A DNA stretch of 64,000 nt from JBGAHD01 sp044226395. Its GTDB lineage: Bacteria > Pseudomonadota > Gammaproteobacteria > Xanthomonadales > Ahniellaceae. The stretch's first letter is position 1; each line of letters starts with the position of its first letter. The stretch lies in assembly GCA_044226395.1 (NCBI GenBank), contig JBGAHD010000001.1, positions 186,001-250,000 of the forward strand. The letters are read 5' to 3'. Positions 7,068 to 16,795 of the stretch are shown one piece after another. The notes beneath the pieces were generated by a model that saw only the letters and a program-made list of their open reading frames with translations, was not told where the DNA came from and did no database searches. Made by a program: the position numbers and the translations under genes.

Positions 7068-10000
7068 ATGCACCGTCCCGATCTCGAACTGCTCGACCAA
7101 CTCGCCGACCCCGCGCGCGACGACGCGCCGCCGCCGGCGTACGCCGAATTGCATTGCCTGAGTAATTTCAGTTTTCTGCGCGGCGCCTCGAGCGCGCGCG
7201 AACTGGTCGAGCGCGCGCATCTGCTGGGCTACACCGCGCTGGCCATCACCGACGAATGCTCGATGGCCGGCATCGTGCGCGCGCACGAGGCCGGTCGCGA
7301 ATTCGGCGTGAAGTTGATCTACGGCACCGAGCTGCGGCTGCGCGATGGCCCGCGCGTGGTGCTGCTGGCGCGCGATCTGCGTGGCTATCAGCACATCTGC
7401 GCCTTGATCACGCGCGGTCGACGCGCGGCCGAGAAGGGCGAGTACACGCTCACCCGCGCCGATCTGGCCGAGCACGCGCGCGCGGGCGTGCTGGCCTTGC
7501 TCACGCCGGATTTTCGCGGCTGCGACGCGCGCATGACCGGCGACGCGGGTCAGGGCAGGGCGGATGCTCCGCGCGCCAGCGCGGCGCGGCGCGCCAAGGT
7601 CACGGTCAAACGCGTCGCCGACACGGCTGCGCGCGCGGGCCATGACCTGTTGCCCGAAGGCTTGCGCGAGGATCTGCTGTGGCTGCGCGACTTGTTCGGC
7701 GAACACGCGTGGCTCGCGGTCGAACTGCATCGCGGCGCGCGCGACGCCGAGCGCCTCGCCGCCTTGCTCGCCCTGGCCGAGGCCACGAACATGCGCGCCG
7801 TCGCCTGCGGCGACGTGCACATGCACGTGCGTCGACGCAAGGCGCTGCAAGACACCATGGTCGCAATTCGCGAAGGCGTGACCTTGGCCGAGGCTGGCTT
7901 CGCGCTGTTCGCCAACGGCGAGCGTCATCTGCGCGCGCGCGAAGAATTGCGCAAGATCTATCCCGAGGCCTTGCTCGCCGAGAGCGCGCGCATCGCCGAG
8001 CTGTGTCACTTCGGCCTGGATCAATTGAACTACGTCTACCCGCGCGAACTCGTGCCCGCCGGCCTCGGCGCCAGCGAACATCTGCGCGCGTTGACCGAAC
8101 GCGGCCTGCGCTGGCGCTGGCCCGCCGGCGTGCCCGAGGCCGTGCGCGCGCAGATCGACAAGGAACTGGCCCTCATCACTGAACTGCGCTACGAGCATTT
8201 TTTCCTGACCGTGCATGACGTGGTGGCGCACGCGCGCGGTCGCGGCATCCTGTGTCAGGGCCGCGGCTCGGCGGCCAATTCGGCCGTGTGCTACGCGCTG
8301 GGCATCACCGAGGTTGATCCGGCGCGGCACAATCTGCTGTTCGAACGCTTCATCTCGCGCGAGCGCAACGAGCCGCCCGACATCGACGTCGACTTCGAAC
8401 ACGAACGGCGCGAGGAAGTGATCCAGTACATCTACGGCAAGTACGGTCGCGCGCGCGCGGCGTTGGCCGCGACGGTGATCTCGTATCAACCGCGCAGCGC
8501 GGTGCGCGACGTCGGCAAGGCCCTGGGCCTGGCCGCCGATCAGCTCGAGCAATTGTCCAGCGCGCTCGGCGGCTGGTCCGATCTCGACGATCTGCGCGCG
8601 CGTTTGCGCGAGTACGGATTCGATCCCGATTCGACCGTGATCCAGCGCCTGCTGCGCCTGGCCGAGGAACTGATCGATTTTCCACGCCATTTGTCGCAGC
8701 ACGTCGGCGGCTTCGTGATCTCCGATCAGCCGCTGCATGAACTGGTGCCGGTGGAAAACGCGGCGATGGAAGACCGCACCATCATCCAGTGGGACAAGGA
8801 CGATCTCGAAACCCTGGGCCTTCTGAAGGTCGATTGCCTGGCGCTGGGCATGCTGTCGTGCCTGCGCCGTTGCTTCGAACTGCTGCGCGCGTATCGCGGT
8901 CGCGACCTGACCATGGCCACCGTGCCCGCCGAGGACAACGAGACCTACGCCATGATCCAGCGCGCCGATACCGTCGGCGTGTTCCAGATCGAATCGCGCG
9001 CGCAGATGTCGATGTTGCCGCGGCTCAAGCCCGCCAATTTCTACGACCTGGTGATCGAAGTCGCGATCGTACGCCCGGGGCCGATTCAAGGCGGCATGGT
9101 GCATCCGTATCTGCGTCGACGGCAGAAACTCGAGCCCGTGATCTACGAAAAGCCCGAGCTCAAGGCCGTGTTCGGCCGCACGCTCGGCGTGCCGATCTTC
9201 CAAGAACAGGTGATGCAGCTGGTGATCGTCGCGGCCGATTTCCTGCCCGGCGAGGCCGATCAGCTGCGTCGTTCGATGGCGGCGTGGAAGCGTCGCGGCG
9301 ATCTGCGCCAATACCAGGAACGCATCACCGCCGGCATGCTGCGCAATGGTTACAGCGCCGAGTTCGCCGCGCAGATCTGCGAGCAGATCAAGGGTTTTGG
9401 TTCGTATGGTTTTCCTGAATCGCACGCGGCCAGTTTCGCGCTGCTGGTGTACGTGTCGAGCTGGATCAAGTGTCACGAGCCGGCGGTGTTCGCCTGCGCC
9501 TTGATCAATTCCCAGCCGATGGGGTTTTATCAACCCGCGCAGATCGTGCAGGACTTGCGTCGCCATGGCGTCGACGTGCGGCCGGTCGACGTGACCATGA
9601 GCGATTGGGACTGCACGCTCGAACCCGATTCGCGACGCGAGCACGTGCTGGCCCTGCGCTTGGGCCTGCGCCTGGTGCAGGGCATCTCGGCCGATTGCGC
9701 CGGACGCATCGTCGCCGCGCGCGCCGAGCGCGCCTTCGCGAACGTGCAGGATCTGGTCGAGCGCGCCACGCTCACGCGCTTCGAGCGCGCGCGCCTGGCC
9801 GAAGGCGGCGTGCTGCAGCGCCTGGCTGGTCATCGTCATCGCGCGCATTGGGCCGTGGCCGGCGCCGAACCGCTGCCGGAAGTGCTCGAAGGCAGCGTCA
9901 TCGGCGAACAACGCGTGGCGCTCAAGCCGCCGTCGGCGCATCAGGACGTGATGGCCGATTACCAGTTCGTTGGCCTGTCGCTCACCGGTCATCCGCTGGG

Positions 10001-10352
10001 CTTGATCCGCAAGCTGCTGCGCGCGCGTCGCGCCCGCAGCGCGCGCGAGCTCAACGCGATGGCCGACGGCGAACGCGTGCGCGCCGCCGGCGTGGTGACC
10101 GTGCGGCAAAGTCCGCAGACCGCGACCGGCGTGACCTTCGTGACGCTCGAGGACGAAACCGGTTCGGTCAACGTCGTCGTCTGGCGCGACCTCGCCGAGC
10201 GACAGCGACGCGAACTGGTCGACGCCACCGTGCTCGCCATCGACGGTCGCTTGCAGGTGGCCGATGGCGTGCGTCACTTGGTCGCGCATCGGCTGTACGA
10301 CTGGAGCGCCTTGTCGCGCGAACTCGACCGTCAGTCGCGCGATTTTCATTGA
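7068..10352 (+). CDS. dnaE2: Error-prone DNA polymerase III alpha subunit
   Basis: The 1094-residue protein is DnaE2 (ImuC), the polymerase that performs SOS-induced translesion synthesis with ImuA and ImuB. The PHP domain starts with ELHCLSNFSFLRGASS (about residue 27). The polymerase core has the acidic cluster PDIDVDF (D438, D440, D442) and KVDCLALGML, followed by finger and helix-hairpin-helix segments and a C-terminal OB domain (GVTFVTLEDETGSVNVVVW). Length is close to the usual 1020-1080, the excess being a basic/alanine-rich stretch inside the PHP domain near residues 150-195. It is the last gene of the cassette, 46 bp after imuB. Confidence 0.96.
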   Translation: MHRPDLELLDQLADPARDDAPPPAYAELHCLSNFSFLRGASSARELVERAHLLGYTALAITDECSMAGIVRAHEAGREFGVKLIYGTELRLRDGPRVVLLARDLRGYQHICALITRGRRAAEKGEYTLTRADLAEHARAGVLALLTPDFRGCDARMTGDAGQGRADAPRASAARRAKVTVKRVADTAARAGHDLLPEGLREDLLWLRDLFGEHAWLAVELHRGARDAERLAALLALAEATNMRAVACGDVHMHVRRRKALQDTMVAIREGVTLAEAGFALFANGERHLRAREELRKIYPEALLAESARIAELCHFGLDQLNYVYPRELVPAGLGASEHLRALTERGLRWRWPAGVPEAVRAQIDKELALITELRYEHFFLTVHDVVAHARGRGILCQGRGSAANSAVCYALGITEVDPARHNLLFERFISRERNEPPDIDVDFEHERREEVIQYIYGKYGRARAALAATVISYQPRSAVRDVGKALGLAADQLEQLSSALGGWSDLDDLRARLREYGFDPDSTVIQRLLRLAEELIDFPRHLSQHVGGFVISDQPLHELVPVENAAMEDRTIIQWDKDDLETLGLLKVDCLALGMLSCLRRCFELLRAYRGRDLTMATVPAEDNETYAMIQRADTVGVFQIESRAQMSMLPRLKPANFYDLVIEVAIVRPGPIQGGMVHPYLRRRQKLEPVIYEKPELKAVFGRTLGVPIFQEQVMQLVIVAADFLPGEADQLRRSMAAWKRRGDLRQYQERITAGMLRNGYSAEFAAQICEQIKGFGSYGFPESHAASFALLVYVSSWIKCHEPAVFACALINSQPMGFYQPAQIVQDLRRHGVDVRPVDVTMSDWDCTLEPDSRREHVLALRLGLRLVQGISADCAGRIVAARAERAFANVQDLVERATLTRFERARLAEGGVLQRLAGHRHRAHWAVAGAEPLPEVLEGSVIGEQRVALKPPSAHQDVMADYQFVGLSLTGHPLGLIRKLLRARRARSARELNAMADGERVRAAGVVTVRQSPQTATGVTFVTLEDETGSVNVVVWRDLAERQRRELVDATVLAIDGRLQVADGVRHLVAHRLYDWSALSRELDRQSRDFH

Positions 10353-10436
10353 GGTCGCGCGCGCTGACAGTGACATCCGAGTCTTGGCGCATCCCCTGCA
10401 GACCGACGACCCACGGTCTCGACCGGGAGATCTTCC

Positions 10437-12971
10437 ATGCGCCATCCACGACTGCTCGCGGCCTGCGTGCTCGCCTTCGTTCCCTTCCTCGCGTTCGCCG
10501 CTGTCGACGACTCGCGACTCGATGCCAAGACCGTCGCGACCTTGCGCGCGCGCCTCGCGCCGAACGCGGCGACGAACACGCCCGCGATGCCCGCGATCAC
10601 GCGCGACGGCGTCGAGTCGCGCGTCGAGACGGTCGGCGGCGCCTTCGAGCCCGCGGTCGCCGTCAGTCCGGGCGATTCGGCGCATGTCATCGCCATGGTC
10701 AGCAACCCGGGCCGCGATGAGTTGATCTGGCTCAGCGACGATGGCGGCGAGAGCTGGCGACCGGGCGGTGTCTTGCCCCAGACCGCGCAGATCTGCTGCA
10801 AACCGTCGCTGGCCTGGTCGTACGACGGCTCGCGCGCCTACGCGCTGGCCCTGGGCATGCCCGATGGCGACAGTCCGCGCGTGTGGCTGTACACCTCGAC
10901 CGACTATGGCGCCACGTGGTCGGGTCCGGTGCTCGTCGGTTACAGCTACGGCTCGGCGGCGACCTTGCACGTCGACTCGACCCTCACCTCGCCACGCCGC
11001 GACACGGTCTACGTGGCCTGGCTGCACAACGAGCGCATGAACATCGCGCGCTCGACCAACCAAGGTCAGAGCTTCGAGATGCAGCAGGCCATCGATTATC
11101 CCGACTACGGCTTCGGCATCGATCTGGCCACCGATCTGGCGGGGCGTTTGTACTACGTGTACGCGCCGGTCACGCACGCCAACTCGCACAACGGACGCAG
11201 CATCCGCGTGTTGCGGTCGGACGATGGTGGCGACACCTTTCAACCTGGCGTGACCATCGCGTCGACCAACGCCAGCGGTGGTTATCTGATTCCCGCCGCC
11301 GACGTGCAGGGCGCGCGCGTGATTCCGCGTCTCGCGATCGATCGCTCGCCCAGTCCGTTCGCGGGCAGTGTCTACGTCACGTGGTCGGACAAGACCTCGC
11401 TCGGCGGCGGCGCGCCGAACACGCAACATGGCGTGGTTCGTCTAGCGCGCTCGCGCGATTTGGGCGCGACCTGGTCCGTGGTCACGCCGCACGAAATCGG
11501 CGATGGCGATCGGGTCGATCGCTTCGCGCCGGACGTGGCGGTCGATCCGGCCGGCACCGTGCATCTGGTCTTCTACGACACGCGCGACGCGGGCGTCTTG
11601 CGCAATGGCGTGGATCTGTACGCCACGACCTCGTTCACCGGCGGCGAAAGCTTCGGCACGCCGCGTCGTTTGAGCGGCGCGACCTCGCCGCGCATTCGCG
11701 CCTTGCCGCAATGGGGCGATTATTTGAGTTTTGACTCGCAGAACGTCACCGGCGTCGCCGTGTTCACCGACAATCGCGCCGCCACCGCCGCGAGCGATGC
11801 CGTGACCGTGTATGGCGTCAGCCGTTTCATCGAAGTGTCGGAACCGGCGATGCAACTGACGCTCGAACCCAGCCATGTCGACGCGTGTCGCGCCCAGCCT
11901 ATGCCCGGTGTCGGTGTTGGCGTGCGTGGCATCGGTCGCGTCACGGACACGGCGCGTCTCGGCGCGACCTCGGACGATGGCGCGATCGAGGGCCTGGTCT
12001 TCGATCGTGAGTCCTTCGATCTGGCCGACGCGCCGCTCACCGCCGTGCTCGATGGTCGCGTCGCCGCGCTCGCCACGCCCGGTCCGCATGATGTCGTGAT
12101 CACTGGCCTGCATTTGGCCAGTGGCGAGACCGCCGTTCCCGTGCGCCTTCGCGTCGATGTCGCCGATGGCGCGCCACCGGCGCCCACCGCGCTCGCGCCC
12201 GCCTCGGGCGAGACCATCGCCACGCCGAAAGTGCGGCTGCGCTGGTCGCCGGTGCCCGGCGCCTTGGCCTATGTGATCGAAGTCGCCAACGATCCCGCGT
12301 TCGAGAGCGTGATCGAACGCGCCGAAGTCAGCGCCGATGTGTTGCAGCGCGATCTCTCGGCCAGCCTTTCGTGGAATGGCCAGTTCTATTGGCGCGTGGC
12401 CGCGCACAATGTCTGCGGCGACGGCGCGTTCTCCGCGCCCGTGGAGTTCTTCACCGCCAATGCCGTGTGCTCGACCGAGCCGCAGGCCATTCCCGACAAC
12501 GAGCGCGATGTTCTGGTCAGCGGCGTGACCGTGCTCGGCGGCGAGCCCAATGCGCGCGCCGTGCGCGTGGTCGTCGAGGTCGAGCACAGCTTCGTGGGCG
12601 ATCTGCGTTTCGACCTCGCGCGCACCGGCTTCAACGATCCACCCGTGAGTCTGATGCACAACGCGCGACAAGAGGCCACCGATGCCTGCGCCGGTCGCGA
12701 TCTGCGCGTGCTGTTCGATGATGCCGCGCCGACATTCGCGCAGGCGGCCTGCGCCGACAGCAATCCCGCGCTCGACGGACGCTATCGTCCGCTCGATCCC
12801 TTGTCGTCCTTCGACGGACAACCTTCGGCGGGCGAGTGGACCTTGCGCGTATTCGACAGCGTGTTCCGCGACGCGGGCACGCTCACGCGCTGGTGCTTGA
12901 TCCTGCCGTCGCGGCCGCGCGCCGAGGCGGTGTTCAAGGATGGCTTCGAGGACGCCGCCGCGCGGCGTTGA
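10437..12971 (+). CDS. Exported sialidase-fold protein with P-domain and DGFE tail
   Basis: The 844-residue protein begins with a clear signal peptide (MRHPRLLAACVLAFVPFLAFA). Residues 60-460 form a BNR/Asp-box beta-propeller, with repeats such as SDDGGESW (100-107), STDYGATW, RSDDGGDTF and RSRDLGATW. A fibronectin-III-like segment follows (about 580-670), then a proprotein-convertase P-domain (about 680-830; VEHSFVGDLRFDL, GEWTLRVFDS). Catalytic sialidase residues are not evident, so I do not call it a neuraminidase. The protein ends F-K-D-G-F-E followed by six residues, a tail shared with two other exported proteins in this window. GGAG precedes the start. Confidence 0.82.
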   Translation: MRHPRLLAACVLAFVPFLAFAAVDDSRLDAKTVATLRARLAPNAATNTPAMPAITRDGVESRVETVGGAFEPAVAVSPGDSAHVIAMVSNPGRDELIWLSDDGGESWRPGGVLPQTAQICCKPSLAWSYDGSRAYALALGMPDGDSPRVWLYTSTDYGATWSGPVLVGYSYGSAATLHVDSTLTSPRRDTVYVAWLHNERMNIARSTNQGQSFEMQQAIDYPDYGFGIDLATDLAGRLYYVYAPVTHANSHNGRSIRVLRSDDGGDTFQPGVTIASTNASGGYLIPAADVQGARVIPRLAIDRSPSPFAGSVYVTWSDKTSLGGGAPNTQHGVVRLARSRDLGATWSVVTPHEIGDGDRVDRFAPDVAVDPAGTVHLVFYDTRDAGVLRNGVDLYATTSFTGGESFGTPRRLSGATSPRIRALPQWGDYLSFDSQNVTGVAVFTDNRAATAASDAVTVYGVSRFIEVSEPAMQLTLEPSHVDACRAQPMPGVGVGVRGIGRVTDTARLGATSDDGAIEGLVFDRESFDLADAPLTAVLDGRVAALATPGPHDVVITGLHLASGETAVPVRLRVDVADGAPPAPTALAPASGETIATPKVRLRWSPVPGALAYVIEVANDPAFESVIERAEVSADVLQRDLSASLSWNGQFYWRVAAHNVCGDGAFSAPVEFFTANAVCSTEPQAIPDNERDVLVSGVTVLGGEPNARAVRVVVEVEHSFVGDLRFDLARTGFNDPPVSLMHNARQEATDACAGRDLRVLFDDAAPTFAQAACADSNPALDGRYRPLDPLSSFDGQPSAGEWTLRVFDSVFRDAGTLTRWCLILPSRPRAEAVFKDGFEDAAARR

Positions 12972-12993
12972 GCGGCGAGTCGCACCCTAAAAT

Positions 12994-13026
12994 GACGAGG
13001 CGCCCCGTGGGGCGCCTCGTCGTTTT
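12994..13026. terminator. Bidirectional intrinsic terminator
   Basis: A perfect 13-bp stem (12994-13006 with 13009-13021) closed by a 2-base GT loop is followed by GTTTT on the plus strand and by ATTTTA on the minus strand. It sits between the convergent sialidase-fold gene and ppsA and should stop transcription from both. Confidence 0.88.
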
Positions 13027-13045
13027 CATCGGTCGCGCGTTCGAC

Positions 13046-15421
13046 TCAGTGTCGCTCGGCCTTGTGCTTGGCCAGCCGCAACCACGTGTCGACCACGGTG
13101 TCGGGATTGAGCGACACCGATTCGATGCCCTGATCCATCAACCACTCGGCCAGATCGGGATGATCGGACGGGCCCTGACCGCAGATGCCGACGTACTTGC
13201 CCTTGGCGCGCGCCGTCGAGATGGCCATGGCCAGAAGCTTCTTCACCGCCGGATTACGCTCATCGAACAGATGCGCCACGATCGCCGAATCGCGATCCAG
13301 GCCCAGCGTCAGCTGCGTCAGATCGTTCGAGCCGATCGAGAAGCCGTCGAAGATTTCCAGGAACTCCTCGGCCAGCAAGGCGTTCGAGGGCAGTTCGCAC
13401 ATCATGATGATCTTCAGGCCATTCTCGCCGCGCACGAGGCCATTCTCGGCCAGCACCTCGACCACGCGCTGACCTTCCTCAAGCGTGCGCACGAAGGGAA
13501 TCATGACCCAGGCATTGGTCAGGCCCATGGTCTCGCGCACCTTCTTCATGGCGCGGCATTCCAGGGCAAAGGCCGCGCGGAAGCTCGCGTCGACGTAACG
13601 CGAGGCGCCGCGGAAGCCGATCATCGGATTTTCTTCCTCGGGCTCGTAGCGCTTGCCGCCGACCAAGTTGGCGTATTCGTTCGACTTGAAATCCGACAGA
13701 CGCACGATCACCGGATGCGGCGCGAACGCCGCCGTGATCGTGGCGATGCCTTCGGCCAGACGATCGACGTAGAAGCTCACCGGATCGGCGTAGCCCGCGA
13801 TGCGCTCGTCGATCTGCGCGCGCGTGGCGGCATCCTGACGGTCGTAGTCGAGCAAGGCCTTGGGATGCACGCCGATGTGCGCGGCGATGATCATCTCCAG
13901 ACGCGCCAGACCCACGCCCGCGTGCGGCAGCATGGCGAAGTCGAAGGCGCGCTCGGGGTTGGCGACGTTCATCATCACTTTCAGCGGCGCCGGCGGCATG
14001 GCGCCGAGATCCGCGCTGATCTTGTCGAACGGCAGCAGACCGTCGTAGATGAAGCCGGTGTCGCCTTCGGCGCAGGACACGGTCACGGCCGCGCCATCGC
14101 TCACGCGCGAGGTCGCGTCTCCGCAGCCGACCACGGCGGGAATGCCGAGCTCGCGCGCGATGATCGCGGCATGACAGGTGCGACCGCCGCGGTTGGTCAC
14201 GATCGCGGCGGCGCGCTTCATCACGGGTTCCCAATCGGGATCGGTCATGTCGGCCACCAGCACATCGCCGGCCTGCACGCGATTCATGTCGGCGACCGAA
14301 CGCACGACCTTCGCCGTGCCTTGACCGATCTTCTGACCGATCGAACGGCCTTCGGCCACGACCTTGCCGCGACGCGAGAGCACGAAGCGCTCGATGGTCT
14401 GCGTGCGCGAACGCGACTTCACCGTTTCCGGGCGCGCCTGCAGCACGTAGATCTTGCCGGTGATGCCGTCCTTGCCCCACTCGATATCCATCGGGCGGTC
14501 GTAATGCTGCTCGATGATCAGGGCCTGGCGCGCGAGTTCGTGCACGTCGTCGTCGGTGATGCAAAAGCGCGCGCGATCGGCGGCCGGCGTCTCTTCCACG
14601 GCGACGCGCTTGCCGGCGTGATTGGAATACACCATCCGCTGCTGCTTGGCGCCGCGCTGGCGACGCAGGATCGCGCTCTTGCCCGCGCGCAGCGTCGGCT
14701 TGTAGACATAGAACTCGTCGGGATTGACCGCGCCTTGCACGACCATCTCGCCCAGACCATAACTCGCGGTGATGAACACCACGTCGCGGAAACCCGATTC
14801 CGTGTCAAGCGTGAACAGCACGCCCGAAGCGCCGACGTCGGAACGCACCATCAACTGGATGCCGGCCGACAGCGACACGTCCTGATGACGGAAACCGTGA
14901 TGCACGCGATAAGCGATGGCGCGGTCGTTGTACAGCGAGGCGAAGACTTCCTTGACCTTACTCACCACATCGTCTTCGCCGCGGACGTTGAGGTAGGTTT
15001 CCTGCTGGCCCGCGAACGAAGCATCGGGCAAGTCTTCAGCCGTGGCTGAAGAGCGCACCGCCACCGCGACCTCGGCGCCGGCATCGGCGCACAGCTTGCG
15101 GTAACCGGCGCGAATCGCGGCGTCGAGCGGCGCTTGCAGCGGTGCTTCGATCACCCAACGACGAATCTCGGCGCCGGCGCGCATCAGCGCATCGACGTCA
15201 TCGACGTCGAGCGTGTCCAGTCGCTCGTGAATGCGCGCGGCCAATCCCGATTGCGCGATGAACTCGCCGAAGGCCTCGGCCGTGGTGGCGAAACCGCCCG
15301 GCACCGACACGCCGAGCTTGGCCAGATGGCCGATCATTTCACCGAGCGAGGAGTTCTTGCCGCCCACGCGGGGCAAATCGGCTAGGCGCAGCTGGTCGAG
15401 CCACAGCACGTGGTCGGTCAT
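13046..15421 (-). CDS. ppsA: Phosphoenolpyruvate synthase
   Basis: The 791-residue enzyme converts pyruvate, ATP and water to PEP, AMP and phosphate in gluconeogenesis. The N-terminal ATP-grasp domain (VGGKNSSLGEMI onward), the swivelling phosphohistidine domain with GGRTCHAAIIARELGIPAV-type sequence and catalytic His417, and the C-terminal PEP-binding barrel (SIGSNDLTQLTLGLDRD) are all complete. Length equals E. coli PpsA (792). I chose ATG 15421 because GGAG lies eight bases before it and MTDHVLWLDQL is the family start. It is divergent from ppsR, which encodes its regulator. Confidence 0.97.
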   Translation of the reverse strand: MTDHVLWLDQLRLADLPRVGGKNSSLGEMIGHLAKLGVSVPGGFATTAEAFGEFIAQSGLAARIHERLDTLDVDDVDALMRAGAEIRRWVIEAPLQAPLDAAIRAGYRKLCADAGAEVAVAVRSSATAEDLPDASFAGQQETYLNVRGEDDVVSKVKEVFASLYNDRAIAYRVHHGFRHQDVSLSAGIQLMVRSDVGASGVLFTLDTESGFRDVVFITASYGLGEMVVQGAVNPDEFYVYKPTLRAGKSAILRRQRGAKQQRMVYSNHAGKRVAVEETPAADRARFCITDDDVHELARQALIIEQHYDRPMDIEWGKDGITGKIYVLQARPETVKSRSRTQTIERFVLSRRGKVVAEGRSIGQKIGQGTAKVVRSVADMNRVQAGDVLVADMTDPDWEPVMKRAAAIVTNRGGRTCHAAIIARELGIPAVVGCGDATSRVSDGAAVTVSCAEGDTGFIYDGLLPFDKISADLGAMPPAPLKVMMNVANPERAFDFAMLPHAGVGLARLEMIIAAHIGVHPKALLDYDRQDAATRAQIDERIAGYADPVSFYVDRLAEGIATITAAFAPHPVIVRLSDFKSNEYANLVGGKRYEPEEENPMIGFRGASRYVDASFRAAFALECRAMKKVRETMGLTNAWVMIPFVRTLEEGQRVVEVLAENGLVRGENGLKIIMMCELPSNALLAEEFLEIFDGFSIGSNDLTQLTLGLDRDSAIVAHLFDERNPAVKKLLAMAISTARAKGKYVGICGQGPSDHPDLAEWLMDQGIESVSLNPDTVVDTWLRLAKHKAERH

Positions 15422-15642
15422 GGGGCGACTCCGGATAGTGGGAACGTCGTGGCGAGCGGGGCGCCGAAGGCGCGCAATGATCTTAGGTTTCCGTCGATGA
15501 AACAACCGCCGCGAGCGCGCGACGAAGCGCGCGACCGCGCCGCGCGCGCGGGCTTGCGGCGATTTTTCCTATCGCCGGCGCGCGCGCCGGATTTCCGCGC
15601 GCGACTTGCGCGCGGGCGACAGCGCTGCCTTAGAATCCGGTC

Positions 15643-16476
15643 ATGAACAGTCCCGCGCGTCCACGCCGCACGATTTTCTACATCTCCGATGGCACCGGTA
15701 TCACCGCCGAGACCATCGGCCACAGCGTGCTGACGCAGTTCGAAGGCGTCGACTTCGACACCCAGCGCATTCCCTTCGTCGGCGATGCCGAGAAAGCGCA
15801 CGCCGCCGTCGCGCGCATCCGCAACGCCCAGACCATGACCGGCGAGCGGCCGATCGTGATCAACACCGTGGTCGATGGCGATCTGAGCACGATCCTGGCC
15901 TCCAGCGGCGCGCTGATCCTGGACGTGTTCGCGCCCTTCATCGCGCCGCTCGAGGCGGAACTGCGCACCCGGCGCTCGCCGCGCGTGGGTCAGGCCCACG
16001 GCCTGGTCGACTTCGAGCAATACGAAACCCGCATCAACGCGACCAACTACGCGCTGACCCACGACGACGGCATCGACGTCAACTACGACCTCGCCGAAGT
16101 GGTGCTGGTGGGCGTGTCGCGTTCGGGCAAGACCCCGACGTGCCTGTACATGGCCCTGCATTTCGGCGTGAGCGCGGCGAACTATCCGCTCACTCCCGAG
16201 GATCTGGAAAACCAAGAACTGCCGGCCCGCCTGCGTCATCACCGCGGCAAGCTCTACGGCCTGACCATCGACCCCGAGCGCCTGCGCCAAGTGCGCGAAG
16301 CCCGTCGCCCCGGCAGCCGCTACGCCACCATCGAGCAATGCCGTTGGGAAGTGGGCGAGGCCGAGCGTCTGTTCCGCAAGGAACGCGTGCCGTGCCTGTC
16401 GACCACGCACACCTCGATCGAGGAAATCGCGTCCAAGGTCTTGGCGTCGTTGGGGCTCAACAAGCATTTGTTCTAG
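15643..16476 (+). CDS. ppsR: PEP synthase regulatory protein (kinase/pyrophosphorylase)
   Basis: The 277-residue protein belongs to the DUF299 bifunctional regulators. In E. coli PpsR inactivates PEP synthase by ADP-dependent phosphorylation of a threonine next to the catalytic histidine and reactivates it by phosphate-dependent dephosphorylation. The start IFYISDGTGITAETIG and the P-loop GVSRSGKT (residues 157-164) are diagnostic. It faces away from ppsA across 221 bp, so the two promoters share this interval. The terminator at 16542-16572 ends its transcript. Confidence 0.96.
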   Translation: MNSPARPRRTIFYISDGTGITAETIGHSVLTQFEGVDFDTQRIPFVGDAEKAHAAVARIRNAQTMTGERPIVINTVVDGDLSTILASSGALILDVFAPFIAPLEAELRTRRSPRVGQAHGLVDFEQYETRINATNYALTHDDGIDVNYDLAEVVLVGVSRSGKTPTCLYMALHFGVSAANYPLTPEDLENQELPARLRHHRGKLYGLTIDPERLRQVREARRPGSRYATIEQCRWEVGEAERLFRKERVPCLSTTHTSIEEIASKVLASLGLNKHLF

Positions 16477-16541
16477 CGCGACGCGCGCATTCATCGATGG
16501 GCGAGGGCGGCCAAACCACGAGCCCGACCCGAATCGCGCGC

Positions 16542-16572
16542 AAAAAAAAACCTCGACCGAAGTCGAGGTTTT
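16542..16572 (-). terminator. UUCG-loop terminator of the tRNA unit (bidirectional)
   Basis: On the minus strand AACCTCGAC-TTCG-GTCGAGGTT forms a 9-bp stem with a very stable UUCG tetraloop and runs straight into nine T residues, a textbook intrinsic terminator just after tRNA-Glu. On the plus strand the same hairpin is followed by TTTTAAT and can end ppsR transcription. Confidence 0.93.
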
Positions 16573-16584
16573 AATCGTAGAACT

Positions 16585-16660
16585 TGGCGTCCCCACGGGG
16601 ATTCGAACCCCGGTCGCTACCGTGAAAGGGTAATGTCCTAGGCCTCTAGACGATGGGGAC
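16585..16660 (-). tRNA. tRNA-Glu (UUC)
   Basis: The 76-nt cloverleaf has acceptor arms GTCCCCA/TGGGGAC, anticodon TTC in the loop CTTTCAC, a GGTTCGAAT T-loop, and an encoded CCA end. It is the second gene of a two-tRNA transcript with tRNA-Ala. Confidence 0.97.
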
Positions 16661-16675
16661 GCGGATTGTCGTACT

Positions 16676-16751
<76 letters not shown>

Positions 16752-16766
16752 ACGGAGAGGGCGCGA

Positions 16767-16795
16767 ATACTAGAGGCGCGGCCGGGGGCCGTCAA
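16767..16795 (-). promoter_or_regulatory. tRNA promoter
   Basis: On the minus strand TTGACG (16795-16790), a 17-bp spacer and TAGTAT (16772-16767) make a strong sigma-70 promoter, followed by a GC-rich discriminator typical of stable-RNA genes. The start point would be near 16760, about 9 nt before mature tRNA-Ala. The -35 hexamer contains the stop codon of the upstream DUF1249 gene. Confidence 0.8.

Noticed and set aside
6750..11429. A 1559-codon open frame on the minus strand opposite dnaE2 and its neighbours
   Set aside because: It is antisense to well-supported genes, its product is a low-complexity Arg/Gly/Ala/His mix with no domain, and long antisense frames are expected at this G+C content.
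10437..12971. Calling the Asp-box protein a neuraminidase
   Set aside because: Asp-box repeats only show a beta-propeller; the arginine triad and other catalytic residues of sialidases could not be located.
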